Origin: Ceratobasidium sp. AG-K
Lineage: Eukaryota > Basidiomycota > Agaricomycetes > Cantharellales > Ceratobasidiaceae
DNA: 64,000 nt
Direction of reading: 5' to 3'
NCBI GenBank assembly: GCA_037039685.1
Contig: JAWNGF010000009.1
Span: 124,001-188,000, forward strand
The notes below the pieces were generated by a model that worked only from the letters and a program-made list of their open reading frames with translations, made no database searches and was not told the origin of the DNA. A program made the position numbers and the translations under genes. This document shows, one piece after another, positions 1 through 12,000 of this stretch (within the stretch, counting starts at the first letter, position 1; every line of letters starts with the position of its first letter).

Positions 1-342
1 CCAGTGTGCAAGTTGTGTACAAGATCTGTTCCTGGTGGCCGAGTCTTCTAGAACGTATCATATTCTCTTCAAGCACTTCTGGTTGCCGCTTGACGAACAG
101 GTCGTAGTACCCTTGAATAGAGATTTTTGTGGTATATGTGTATGCACCTGCTTGTGTAGCTGCCAAAGGTAGATTACCCAGTTCCTATGCTCAAGAGGGA
201 AGTTGAAATGTCGATATGGGGAGCTACCAGCAACACATACCTCCAGCAGCTTATCCAACGCAACCTTTTCACTCTCGTCCAAGTCTTTCGCGTCTAGCTT
301 GGCCGTAAGCATTAGAAGCTCACGTACTTCATTCATGTCCAT
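1..342 (-). CDS. NB-ARC domain fragment of an NLR-like (probably NB-ARC/TPR) protein, partial at window edge
   Basis: Two exons can be read on the minus strand: 342-241, then 184 down to the window edge, with a 56 bp GT-AG intron (185-240). The joined protein has the ARC hallmark GNLPLAATQAGAY followed by a region resembling the helices after the ARC domain in fungal NB-ARC/TPR proteins (GYYDLFVKRQPEVLEE, then QEQILYTTCTL). In such STAND proteins the NB-ARC module is a nucleotide-driven oligomerisation switch. I see no P-loop or Walker B motif upstream between 343 and 929, so this is either a 5'-truncated relic or an unusual N-terminus. The frame is open up to 483, but the ATG at 342 is the better start. 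The 3' part lies outside the window. Confidence 0.55.
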
Positions 343-929
343 TGTATCCCCTTGCTGGCGGAAAGGCGGCTCGAAGCCGAGCCACAACAGGTGACGCAGG
401 TGACTCCGATCACGCCGATCAGTGGAATAGCCGCCCATCGCTTTCTGCCAGTGAAATGTATGTGGATACGCCAGTTTATACACTTTTCGCTTGCAGACTT
501 TGGTGACGCTTTAAAATAAGCTTACGGCTCCGAGGAACGTTCATTCGTTGTTACATTCCAATAAACTTCGCGCAATGAATGTGAGTCCTGCGTTTTCACC
601 ACGTCGATCTTATGCTGAGTCTATTGCCGAGTGTTGCTGTTCGCGTGCGATGACACTGTTATGTATCCGTATTGTGATCTAACATATGATCAGAGCCCGC
701 GCCTCAGACATAATGGTTTGGCTCGGAGACGTGAGATGAATGCACGTGACCAGGTGATTACGTAAGCCTCGGGAAAGATATCAATAAATGCTTGCACCAT
801 GGGCAACCCCATCTTATTCCCCACACGACCCAGATCAACAAAAAAACTGACATGAAGATGGGCTATAAGAACACAAGTGAAAAAAATGTACATATACCGA
901 TCGCTACCTCATTATGCTACTTCTGGCGC
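343..929. other. Intergenic region between NB-ARC fragment and NOT2 3' end
   Basis: The NB-ARC frame continues open to 483 without recognisable domains. The rest, including the NOT2 downstream region, shows no convincing gene, RNA or repeat. Confidence 0.4.
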
Positions 930-2938
930 CTACTGCGCATACCTCCCACCCCCGACTGGCACTGTGTGCTTCTCCTCCAACTGGTCATACTGGATCCGCG
1001 CGTGCATCTTGACGCGTTCCCAGTTTTCGGGGTCAAAGAATGTGTACACTCCTGATTCGTGCGTGTTGGTTTTTTGCGATGGCGACGTGCCGGATTCTTT
1101 GGTGAGCCATACACGGCGTTCCTTGTGGAATCGCCAGTTGCGGTTGTATCTATGCCGATATGAGAACGGAAAACACACGGCGAGATAGGGCGTCTCACAG
1201 TTCTTGGCTCGCCATTTCTTGCAGCACGTCCCTCGGTGACGAATAAAACATGAAAAACAACGTCTCGTCGCTAAACGCGTTGGCTTTAGCCTGCGCTGGC
1301 GGGGGAGGTTGGACATTGTAACACGCCGGAAGATGGAAATCGGGCTCGATCGTGAGCGCCGCAGAGGAATCTGACCACGGTGTGATAAACGAGGGATACA
1401 AGTGTCTATCATGCATTATAAATAACACGTAAATCAGACGCGGGGGAGACGTACCCCTGCATACCCATGTCTAATCCCATCCCCGTCAAATCCGCACCCA
1501 CATTTAATAGTGTCACATCTGGATCACCGCCTTTGATGATCTGCAATAGTCCCAGTAGCCCCCATCGGTCTGCTGCACTGATCAAGACTTGTTGCGCGGG
1601 GGTCATGGGTACTCCTGACCCTACTGCTCCTGGACCTGCTCCCGCTCCTGTTGTCGGTGGCGCGGGTGGGGCGCCTGGTCCGGGTTGGTTTTGGTTTTGT
1701 GCGCCCGTGCCTGCGTTTATACTTGACGTCGTAGGCGCCGGAGATGCACTCTGTTGCGACTGCTGCTGCTGGCCATTTAATGAAAATGACCCAGGTGTAC
1801 TTGACGGTGCTGGTGCGATATTTGTCGTCTGGGGTGGCTGCTGTTGGGACGGAGGCTGTGATTGGGGCTGTTGCTGTGGGGGTTGCGGGAGCTGCTGGGA
1901 AGGCGGTTGTTGGGGCTGTTGGGACGGTGGTGGTTGCGATTGAGGCTGGGATGCCCACGCAGCTGCTGTCGCGTGATTCGGGGGGTTGAGCTTCATGTTC
2001 CCAAACGCCTGCTGCTGCTGCTATCGATCACATGGTCAGTTAGTCGGGTGACCTCTCATACCGAATCAAAGCCGTACCCGTTTGTCCAGTTCGGATTGGT
2101 ATCCAGACATGCTATTCCTCATGACGCCCATTTGGCCGAGGAGGTTTTGTCGATGCTGGTCCTTCTAATAGAATCAATAATCTGGCCTATCAGGATACGT
2201 CGGGAACTAACCACCGAGTTTCCAAACGCCGCGTCGCCCTGGCCCAGCGCAGGAAAATCGTCCTGTGTGAGTTCTCGCTGCTGCGGTTGCTGTTGGCCGT
2301 TGGTACCTGCACTCGCACCGCCAAACCCGGCGCCTCCGACACCAGCAAAGTTCCCTTGTGCGCCTGCCTGAGCATAGTTGTTCCCCGCCGAAAACGACCC
2401 TCCGCTTGCACCGGCCGAAGCATAGTTGCCACCTTGGAAGTTCGCGGCCCCTGGATACCCTGTGCCCGCACTGGCCCCAGCTTGTGCATATGAAAACGGA
2501 GGTGGTTGGGGTGCACTTGTGCCCAGTGCGGGGAACTCGTTGGGATCAAGTGAAGTATTTGTATCAGGCGTGTTTGCTCCGTTTGGACCAGGTGTTTGGC
2601 TGTTTCCGTTGGGTTGTGGCATGAGCGCGTGCAGATGGGATTGTTGGGCTGATGTTGCTGCCTGTTGCTGGACGCCGCTGAACGGAAAGGACCGCGCGGG
2701 TAATCCATATGCTGCTCGTGTTGGCTGAGCGTACGCCTGTTGTGCTGGTGCTCGTTGCTGTTGCTGCTGAGCCTGCGGCATGCCATAGGGGGCGTAGACT
2801 CCGGTTCGGAATTGGGACGCCAGCTGCTGTTGCTGTTGCGCGGTGGGATTGAGATTTGGGGGTACTCTTGGTGCTTGGCCTACTACAAATCAGCTCACAT
2901 AGATCTCATACGTGATTCCACCTACCTGGGCGATTCAT
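930..2938 (-). CDS. NOT2: CCR4-NOT transcription complex subunit 2 (NOT2/CNOT2)
   Basis: NOT2 is a core scaffold subunit of the CCR4-NOT deadenylase complex, which shortens mRNA poly(A) tails and also affects transcription. Six exons: 2926-2938, 2212-2879, 2078-2164, 1455-2020, 1199-1405 and 930-1149. All phases agree and give 586 aa. The N-terminal two thirds is low complexity (Q, P, A, G) with two short FPALG-type motifs. The C-terminal 120 residues are a clear NOT2/3/5 domain: PDFHLPACYNVQPPPP, FSDETLFFMFYSSPRDVLQE, YNRNWRFHKERRVWLTKE and GVYTFFDPENWERV. The first exon codes only four residues plus one base, and its ATG gives a perfect junction into the second. Introns are 46-57 bp. The product would act in cytoplasm and nucleus with NOT1 and NOT3/5. 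Confidence 0.95.
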
Positions 2939-3310
2939 GGCGTGGCTATTCGATGGTCGGGCGATCTTATGTCGTGGTTCGAGCTGCTCGTTGATACTGC
3001 TGACTAAGCGCCGCCCTACCGCTTTTCGTAATTTTCATCCGCATGACCAGTCGCTTTGTCTCACAAAGCCCCTCTTCCGGAACTGATGCGGCCATAAACA
3101 TTCCTACGGTTCCATATGACTCCATAGACGGATACGTGTCAAATTTATTGTGTTCGCGTGGTACTTGACAGCCTCACGAAACGTGGACAAGTTTTCTGTC
3201 ACGTGTTCTTATCCCACAATAACACAATTATAAATGTCTCGGATATCGTAACGGTATTCGGGTGGGCGAAACGAAACCATCCCGCTCCGAGCTCTTGGGT
3301 TAAGCTCATT
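2939..3310. other. Upstream region of NOT2
   Basis: This contains the NOT2 5' flank. No other gene or repeat is recognised. Confidence 0.4.
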
Positions 3311-4264
3311 TCATCCTACATGTATCTTAACGCGCTACCCTGGGCCGTTGGTATCTCCGCGCATATAATGCCTGCAGACCAGCTCCTTCCACCCAGCAAC
3401 TTAGGATACGATTGAATTTCCGAGATCGAAGAGAGATAATGGCTTCGCATGTTTGATTACCTGAGTATCGGTCCTCGTTCCTAGCAGTCCTAACCGGACC
3501 TTTCTCGAAATATCCTCCCACTACAGTTATTATCGGCATTTTGTTGGGTCCGCTTTCGCTCGTCGGAAGCTGCAGTAAGACATTCAAGTACAGCGTTTAT
3601 CCTCAGACATCCACTCGGACTGGGCAATCCAGTCACCCGTGACCTGACGGGAACGGCCCCCTTGATTGTGACGAGCAAACTTGTCAAAGGAGATAATTGG
3701 GCGGGGGGGCGTCTGGTATCCGGGAATCTCGCTGCTCCTGCCACGGACCAGATAAGAATCGGACAGGAACGACACACATTTGTAAAGCGGCTGTGAGCTC
3801 TTTCACTGTCTCGCTCAGTGGTTACCAGTGTTGGTAAGGTTTCCCGACACCGTGGGCACATAACCGTGTGTATGCTATGATAGCTGCACACGTGGGAAGA
3901 TTAATGGAGCTCTGCACCCCCATCACGGCGAAGCATCCTTTTCACTCGTTGCCCATCTATCCACTCCATTAGTCGAGGTTCCGAAAGGTAACATCGACCA
4001 CTCGAATCAAATGTACCAGCTATCTGTGAAATAGTTTGACGCTCAACCTATGTTGGCTCAAATCTTCTATCGGGGTTCGTCCTTGACAAGGAGATCCGCT
4101 ACTCTGCGCCAATTAATCCGTTTCTGGGCTCAATGAGCGTCTAAATCACTCCCCTTGCTTACGACAACCCCTGAACACAGCCTTCCACAATCAACTTATT
4201 AGTGGCCCATCCTGCGTCGGTCACGCCTCAACCCCCGAACCAAGTACAAGCTCTCTTGTCGTCC
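3310..4264. repeat. Left copy of a duplicated segment (non-coding part)
   Basis: About 3490-3990 matches 8290-8790 closely. One block (about 3825-3955 versus 8627-8757) is almost identical and the rest is visibly diverged. The similarity continues through the following transmembrane gene. Both copies keep short open frames on the minus strand with a CPRCRETLPTL string, but these frames break elsewhere, so I do not call a gene. Confidence 0.6.
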
Positions 4265-6918
4265 ATGTCGCCGGCTAAGATGGACCACCCACGGCTATTG
4301 GCGTGGCAGTATTGGGTAACTTTGCTTCGGTTTTTATGCGCATTTCCGGGAGTTGCCGATTCGGTGCTCAGCTTAGTGTTCTATGAGTCTGCGGAACCCG
4401 TTGGTTTGGTAATCATGCCGGCTCTTTCCCTAGGCAAGTCCAGTTCTTCAGCGATCTCACCTGGTATATTTAACTGGTAGCCTCTAGTATTTTGGGTAGT
4501 GCTTGCACTCAACGATCTTTTCATGTATGTGAGCCCTGCAATTAGATAACGTCTCAATTGTTTATATGTGCTGTTTGCGTTCCAGGATGACATCCGACTT
4601 TGCTCGCACTGATACTTATATCGGGTCTATTGACACTCAAGTAGTTGTTTCAATAACTACGATCGTGTTCAGTGGCACAGGTATATATTCCATTGACCGG
4701 ACCGAAGTATCAATCACTAATAATGTTTACCTGTGATACTTAGTTATGGCTGTGATCCTAGCTTCCCGACCACCAGCTGTGTACGTCCTCGTCTCTATAA
4801 TCTTCTACCCATTGGCATTTTCTATACTATATTCTCTTTGCCTATTGGGTATTGCTCTCCGTCCGGCGATTTCCCTTCGCTCTCAGATGCCGTTGTGGCA
4901 ACTACGCGCGTACAACACCAAAGACATCCTCCTGGGAGTAGGTGGACCCCAAGGCTGCTCGCGCCGTGTTCGGACCATCGTTGGACATCGTCGGGAAGTG
5001 CAAATTTCAGTGAGGGACATGTGGCGTAGGGCTGGTAGCTCAATCAACCGGGTTTTCAGTCGTTTGCCGAGGTGGGTTCCGTATGCTGCCAGCGTATGCC
5101 CGCCATTAAATAATCTGGGATTTCTGGCGCATCATTGGTACATATTCGGTAGCCAAATCAAAGGGTTCTTTGGCCGTTTGCTGTTTCGACGTGTCAGGTG
5201 AGTTTTGCATGCTGCCACCGTGCGACTGCCATGAAATAATCTGGCGCAGTCCTGTGGAGACCAGAGCCTACGCGTTTATTAGAAACATGTTTGCTACAAT
5301 TGCTATCGTTGTTCTTGTGGTCCGAGGTGTTCTAGGGGTCATGCAAGCGCAGAATAAGGTTGAAACACGCATGCAATCGAAGAACTGTCCTGAAGATGGT
5401 GAGACTCAAATCCAACGGGATATCGAGACTGAAATCCAACTTCTTGTGGTATGCCATACTTCGTTGTGGATAGATTTGCACCCACCCACTGACTCCCATT
5501 CATTTAGAAAAACCACACTATATGGAATAGACATCCGTCAAAGTGGAGAATGGAAGTGACTGTACAGACAGGTAGTGGTCTCGGTGGGTAAAACCATAAT
5601 ACCTTCTCACGTAGGTCTGCATTGATTATACTGCTGTAGCACGATGTTCCCAAGCACCCCTACTTGCCACTTCCGACCGGGGTTCCGAATTTCAAGCTTT
5701 CTCGTGTGGGGCCCGCGTTACCAGATACGGCAAGTAATGTTCCCGTCACTTGTCGCCGTTGTGGCTAAGGAGTAGCTTAGGGCGGCCCGGCGGAGGTCCA
5801 GTTTACCACATTACAGTCAGTTCGCTGGACGGATTGGCTCTTGTGAGCACTGATATGCCCAGAATATGGTTATCTAGCCGGGAGGAACCCTGAGGTTTCA
5901 GAAAATATTGAAAATCGCACGATAGTTTATACCAAAAGTGCGGCTCCGTTATACTCGGCTCCTTTCGTGCTCCTTCCGGGATACCAGCACGAAGCCAGCG
6001 CAGGCCGCATCATACGGCGCTTCATTAAATCTTCAATGATGCATGACTTTATCACGATGAAGTCGGTAAGCCACCGTTTACGGGATTGGGACAAACTTAA
6101 TTGCCTTATTCGTAGAACTACACCGATGTTATCTTATTTCCGATCAGTAGGTTTTGCCTTCTAGCCTTGGAGTGGTATGCTTATATTGCTTACCTTATCC
6201 AGTCACGGCAGGATTGCTCCGCCTAGATAGTGATGCGATGGCTACTGCCACGATTCGTGCCACACTTCAACCCGGGTTAGCCCACCTTCGCGACCAAGAT
6301 GCGTTTAAGTCTCTTCAAAATGGCTTGTGGTCCGACTTCCGCACTTGCGACTTCATCGAAGACTACAGGACGAGCACAGTGTTCGATGTGCTCGGCTCTA
6401 TTGGCGGTCTGTTTGCAATCCTTGCGGCTGCGCATCTGCTACTATTCGGTCGACCACTGCTCTGGGGACTTTTTGGTGCGAAACTGGTGCAAACCAAAGT
6501 TTACTGATTTGTTGATTCACCAACAGGAGCAAAAGTCATTACCCCGTTTGGGTTAACGGGCGTATTCAGCTCTGACGCTTTCAAGCGCCGCCTGAGGGAG
6601 CAGTACCATCGCGAACCCACAGAGGATAACCCGGATACTATCCGGGTTGGAGCATTCTTACGAGACTTCATTGTCGACTTGGGGCCAGCCAGTCCTCTTT
6701 TAGACGGGCAGAGTTTGCAACCCCTGCAGACTATTTCCGGTCATGTGCAGATGCCGAGCCGGCAAGAGGCGGCCAACAGCCAGACGTGAGTGAGTTTTTG
6801 CCGTAGTTACTCGATTTGACTAGCTTTATTTTGTAGACCTCTCATGTCGAGTGCACCACCTAGTCCTTCTGGCTGTGAACAGGAGCTTGGTGTCTATAGG
6901 CGCCCTGATAGCCCGTAA
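4265..6918 (+). pseudogene. Multicopy fungal transmembrane protein family, copy A (one in-frame stop)
   Basis: This is a multi-exon gene of an uncharacterised family that I recognise only as a multicopy membrane protein of Rhizoctonia-like fungi. Visible parts in order: an N-terminal hydrophobic region (YWVTLLRFLCAF), LALNDLFM, SDFARTDTYIGSIDTQVVVS, a transmembrane pair at about 4790-4870, LRAYNTKDILLG, an anchor with IAIVVLVVRGVLGV, a lumenal or extracellular part, DYRTSTVFDVLGSIGGLFAI with a last membrane segment, and a C-terminal LREQYHREPTEDNPDTI block. The final exon ends at TAA 6916-6918. A TAG at 4478-4480, at the place where copy B reads proline, interrupts exon 1. Apart from that stop the frame can be followed through introns to the end. 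Function is unknown. Confidence 0.6.
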
Positions 6919-7521
6919 TGACAGGTATTGCAGTTTGGAATACGGCAACATGCACTTGTCTATAACATTCCTTAACCAGGCTGGTCATGCCACAGTTTTG
7001 TCAGTCTCTGCAAGCATGCAAAAGGGGGAGCTTGAATAATCTGCAATTCATCCTAATTGCTGTCCGGTCGTGCCAACCGAGTCAGAGCCACCCTTGTGTA
7101 TATATGCACCCCTTTTAGCAATCATTATGACTAAAGAGACCCCGCCAACATCTGTTTAGTTTAGCCCCACTACTATCCTTGACACCACTGCTCTTCCCTT
7201 TCCAGGATTGCCCTTCTACGGGGAGCTCCCCTCCACTTGTGTAGCTTGTTGTGCATAATGAGCTTAAGTGCAGGGTCGCCACTTATAGAGGCTGCTACTC
7301 CATAATTAATAGTACTCTGCCGGGTCAGGTATTCGCGCGGGAACTTTGCTCTAGATTCAAGTCGAAGGGGAATTCATACTCGTTGAAGGAAAACTAGCTA
7401 AATTATCTGCATGGCATGAGCAGTATCAACAACTGCGAGAAGCTCGAGATCTATATGAGGTAATCAGTAGTAGGTAAGGCGTCAAGTGTACCCCTAGGCA
7501 CCTACCAACATATTTCCCTCC

Positions 7522-7572
7522 GGAGACCTTGGAGATCCTTTGGAGCAGTTTCCCCTTCACCCCAAGGTCTCC
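7522..7572. repeat. Hairpin element with perfect 11 bp arms (left of an inverted pair)
   Basis: The arms GGAGACCTTGG and CCAAGGTCTCC are exact reverse complements flanking a 29 bp loop that contains GGAGCAGTT. A related element sits in inverted orientation at 8005-8061, so the pair may be the ends of a small non-autonomous element about 540 bp long. Confidence 0.6.
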
Positions 7573-8004
7573 ATCGGCCACCACAACCACCACAACCACC
7601 ACCAGGTATATATCAGCCTAGGTTCCAGAATGTAGACAAATGTAGCCGCTATTTTGCCCCATTAAATACATAAATAAACCATGCCTGTCTATTCAATTTG
7701 GGTCGTCTTTTTCCCCCAGCAAAATGAGCCAAAAACAAGCAAGAATGGAGCGCGGCATCCTCAGCCATCCTGAGTACCAGCTAAGCGCTGTCGATTATGT
7801 AACCAACTTTGAGCAAGCTGCAAAGTTGAAATCTTGCCGAAATGCTTGAGATTTGAGTCCAATAATCGGCGCGCGACTACTCCTATGGCTAACTTTCGAA
7901 AACAAATTGGTTGAGCTTGTTTTGGAGCAAAACGCACGCGTGATTATGGTCAGCTTTGACAGATTCCAACTCACCTGTGGTTGAGCAGTCTTAGGGAGCC
8001 CTTC

Positions 8005-8061
8005 GGGTGACCTTAGGGAGAAGGGGAGGGGGGACTGCTCCGATGGCTCCCTAAGGTCTCC
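8005..8061. repeat. Hairpin element (right of an inverted pair)
   Basis: The arms GACCTTAGGGAG and CTCCCTAAGGTC are reverse complements. The reverse strand of this element resembles 7522-7572 (GGAGACCTT, then GGAGCAGT, then a C-rich stretch and AAGGT). Confidence 0.6.
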
Positions 8062-8149
8062 GAGAGAAAAAGGCCGTTTTTCAGGTGCGCCTATGCGCTG
8101 GACTGGCCCCACTTGAGTACTCTCGGCCTACGAAGAGTTGCCGAAAGTT

Positions 8150-9038
8150 ATACTAGCGCCCGTATTGCCCCTCCCAGATGCGTCTTCTGATGCTCTGGTA
8201 ATGATCGGACTTATATCCTTTATTGTAGAAACGACATGCAGTTGCAATATGCAACGTGTGACAGGGAAGACCCCTGAGCATCAGGGCTCATTCCTAGTAG
8301 CAGTAACCTCGGTCTTGAAATGTCCTTCCAATACAGATGTTATTTGCATTTTGTCGGATCCAGAAAGCTCGTTCGTTAGAGGCTGCAGTAAGACACCCAA
8401 GTACCGCATTTATCTGCAGATATCCACTCGGATCGGTCATCTCAATACACTGTGACCTTACAGGAACGGTCCCCTTGACTGAAACTCGCCAACACAGATA
8501 ATAGGGGGGGGGACATCTAGTATCCGGGAATCCCGCTGCTCCTACTAAGGACCACATATGAGAGTCGGACAGCAACGATACACATTTGTAAAGCGGCTGT
8601 GAGATTTTTCCACCGTCTTTCAGTTGTTACCAGTGTTGGTAAGGTTTCCCGACACCGTGGGCACATAACCGTGTGTATGCTATGATAGCTTCACACGTGG
8701 GAAGATTAATGGAGCTCTGCACCCCCATCACGGCGAAGCATCCTTTTCGCTCGTTACCCATCTATCCAGCCCATCAGCCGAGGTTCCGAAAGGTAACGTC
8801 GACCACTCATGCCCATGCTCAACCTATGTTGGCTCGAATCCTCTATCAGGGTTCCTCCGTGACCAGGAGATCCGCTGCTCTGCGCCAGTGAAGCCGTTTT
8901 TTGGGTTGAGTAGGCGTCTAAAACACTCTCCTCGCATACAACCCCTGAACACAGCCTTCCACCATCAACGTATTACTGGCCCATCCTGTGTCGGTCACGT
9001 CCCAACCCCCGAACCAAGTACAAGCACTCTTGTCGTCC
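8150..9038. repeat. Right copy of the duplicated segment (non-coding part)
   Basis: This is the counterpart of about 3310-4264 and runs without a break into transmembrane copy B. The best conserved part is 8627-8757. Confidence 0.6.
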
Positions 9039-12000
9039 ATGTCGTCGGCTAAGATTGACCACCCACGGCTATTGGCGTGGCACTGTTGGGTAACGCTACT
9101 TCGGTTTTTATGCGCGTTTCTGGGTGCTCCCAATTCCGGGTTCTTCTTCGCGTTCGTTGCAGATTTTGATTATAATAGAGATGGTGTCGTGGGCGTCACC
9201 ATCATACTGGTTCTTATGCTAAGCAAGTCGAGTTCTTTGGCAAGCTCATTCAGTATATCCAACTGGCCACTTGTAGTATTCTGGATTGTACTTGCACTCA
9301 ACGACCTTTTCATGTGAGTCTTGCATTTACATAGCGTCTCAATTGTGTATATGTGCCGTTTATCCTCCAGGATGACGTCCGACTTTGCTCGTACCAATAC
9401 CTATACTGGGTCTATCGACACTCAATTTATTGTTTCTATAACTTCGTTCGTATTGACTAACATAAGTATATCTTCCATTGATTGAACAGATGTCGATAAC
9501 TGGCAGTCTTTATCCGTTGTTCCCAGTTCTGGCGGTGGGAATAACTTTCAGACCTGACCTACTCGACATCACCCTCATTGCATTGGGGTTTACCGCGTTA
9601 TTGTCTCTATGTTTGCTGTCTATCGCTCTCCGCCCGGCGATTCCCCTTCGCTTTCAGATACCGTTAGGGGAGCTCCGTACATACAACACCAAAAATGTGC
9701 TCTTGGGAGTAGGTGTACCCACAGGCAGCTCCCGCCGTGTTTGGACCATGGCTGGACATCGTCGGGAAGTGCAAGTTTCGGCGAGGGATTTCTGGCGAAG
9801 GGCTAGTCGCCCGAACGATCCGATTGTCCTCAAGTCACTCGCGGATTAATGTACAAAGATTTTAATATAATTATTGATTTAATTACACACTAGTGGAATC
9901 CGATCGATACATGCGGATGGTTCGAAATAAAAGTCCGAAGGGTCCGTAGGAGAAGTGCGGCGAAGGCCAAGTCCGGGGGTAACATACGGAGAATCCGAAG
10001 GGAAGTCCGGGAAAGTCCGAAAGAAATGCCAGGAGAGGCTGGTCAAAGCTACACGAAATAAATAAATAAAATCGGGAGCATCCATGGGAATCCGGGGGTA
10101 AAGCGCGGTTGGTCGGGGAGGTTGTCACGGGTCGTCTGGGGGTGGCAAATACATACAAATAAACCTACACTGAAATGAAAAAAGCTAGAATTGAAGAGAA
10201 TTCAGCGTGCACATGATAAAACTCGGGAAATCGAAACTCACCAAATAGCAAAGAGTAAACGAAACAAACTTTCAGACGAAGCGCTTGGGGGGCTGAGAGC
10301 TGGACCGGTTGGGCGATTAGCGGACAACTTGCTCTCTCGTGCTAAATTAAAGTCGTCATGATGACTTATAAGAACGAGCACTGGGCACTTACCGGGTCTG
10401 TTTGACAACCAACTCAATGATCTCCTCTTTGCCCGTGCGAGTTGTCAGTAGGGTGGTCGCGTTGGCCTTGGCGTTCTTGTGTTGTTTCTTTGGTGGGGTG
10501 TCAAAGGTCAGCGGGTTGTTGAGCAGGGCAGAAACTTTGGTGGCCTTGTCGGCGACAGCTTGCAGTGCCTTTTGGTGGTGCCGTTGGCATTTGAAATGAG
10601 TGTACTGGTGTTATGTTTGATGAATTCGACCGTTGCTAGACCCGATCATGATTGTCGTAAGCTTCTTCTTGGTGGCTATGAGACAAGCCGCGATGGAGAG
10701 TGGACGGCACTAAGACCTAAGTGACCTCTTGAACCGCAACACACTTAAGTGTCTGTAGGCTCTTGAGGGTAGGGGTGGTTCAAAGTGTCACTCAAAGGGG
10801 ATGTTTGACAAGACAAAACAAGCTGGGGTTACCAGGCTTGTTGGTCTTCTATATATATCCAAGCAGTGGTCGAGTCATACAAAGCGTAGCCACATGAGTC
10901 AAAGCAGTCAACCAGTCAGGAGTGTCCCTGTGAGTCATGCTGTATGAACAGACATGACTCGTACAAAGCACAGCCGCGTTACACAGTGTAACACATAACC
11001 ACAAGAAGGTGGCAACGCGGCAGGAGAAAGACAAACAAAGAACAAACACAAGAGACGAGAGAGGATGAGACGTAGGCGAGTCCGATGGCGGGAGCATAGC
11101 TCACGACAATGATCAGCCACAAGGTTGGGAAATGAAATTTGATCGCACTTACCGGTGTTCCCCGCTGATTGTTGGCGCCAGACTTTGATCTGGCACTAGG
11201 GTTAGGGTGATTGACCAACAGCATAATGAATGCGCTATAATTAAGGAAAAAGTGCAAATGAGCATGTCAGAGCATGTCAATCCACTAGATACCCCATACT
11301 ACAGCTTTATACTCACTGAGAGAGAGATAATGCAATTGAAAATGGTGTTGTGGCGCGCAAGAGCTAGATAGATGCTATGCAGGTGGACAGTGGTTCAGTG
11401 TCAGCGAAAAAAATAGATATTCAGAACAAGAAGAGGATCTTACCCTGAGTTATTTAAGGTGCCCAAACGATCCGAGGAGGTTGTTTGGAGGTCGACTGGG
11501 GAAGGGGGTGGTCGGGAGCAAGGGGAATGTGTGCAGGGAGTTGGTCTGTATATATAGACACACCGGCGCTTAAGTGGCGACGTGCCAGAGGAGGAAAATT
11601 TTCCGCACCTGTTCCTTGAATGCACCCCCTGCTACACCAATGGAAAGACAAAGAGTCCGCTGCGATGTTAACAAGCTGGTAACAGCCAAGACGTGAAACC
11701 GTCACCTCTAAGGAAATTGGTTAGGTTAGTTGGATTCTAATGGTCAAACTATGCTAATATAATTATAGGACAAGCTCAAGGTCGGTTGACTCGCACATTT
11801 ACCAAATACACCCCCCGACTTTTTCACACAATATTTTTATGGACAAGTGCAGCACCTCTTTGCACTCCCTATCCCGTCCAACACTGCCATCAATCCCAAC
11901 AATGACCCTCAGACCCTTTTGCTCGCCTTGGTTTGGAGGCTCAAACTGAAGTCAGCACCTTGTACAACTACACAGTGGCTTCGTACAAAGGTCCACTTTC

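Larger units (their letters stand above)
6919..8130. other. Non-coding region holding hairpin-forming repeats and family debris
   Basis: No gene is recognised. A short stretch near 7355-7400 resembles the middle exon of the transmembrane family (compare about 13230-13270), which suggests debris of another copy. Two related GC-rich hairpin elements lie at 7522-7572 and 8005-8061. Confidence 0.4.

Noticed and set aside
1467..2728. Plus-strand frames opposite NOT2 rich in G, V, W and C
   Set aside because: These are mirror translations of Q/P/A-rich NOT2 low-complexity sequence.
5170..5559. Independent small membrane protein
   Set aside because: It aligns with the middle anchor exon of the transmembrane family (compare 43050-43210) and is part of copy A.
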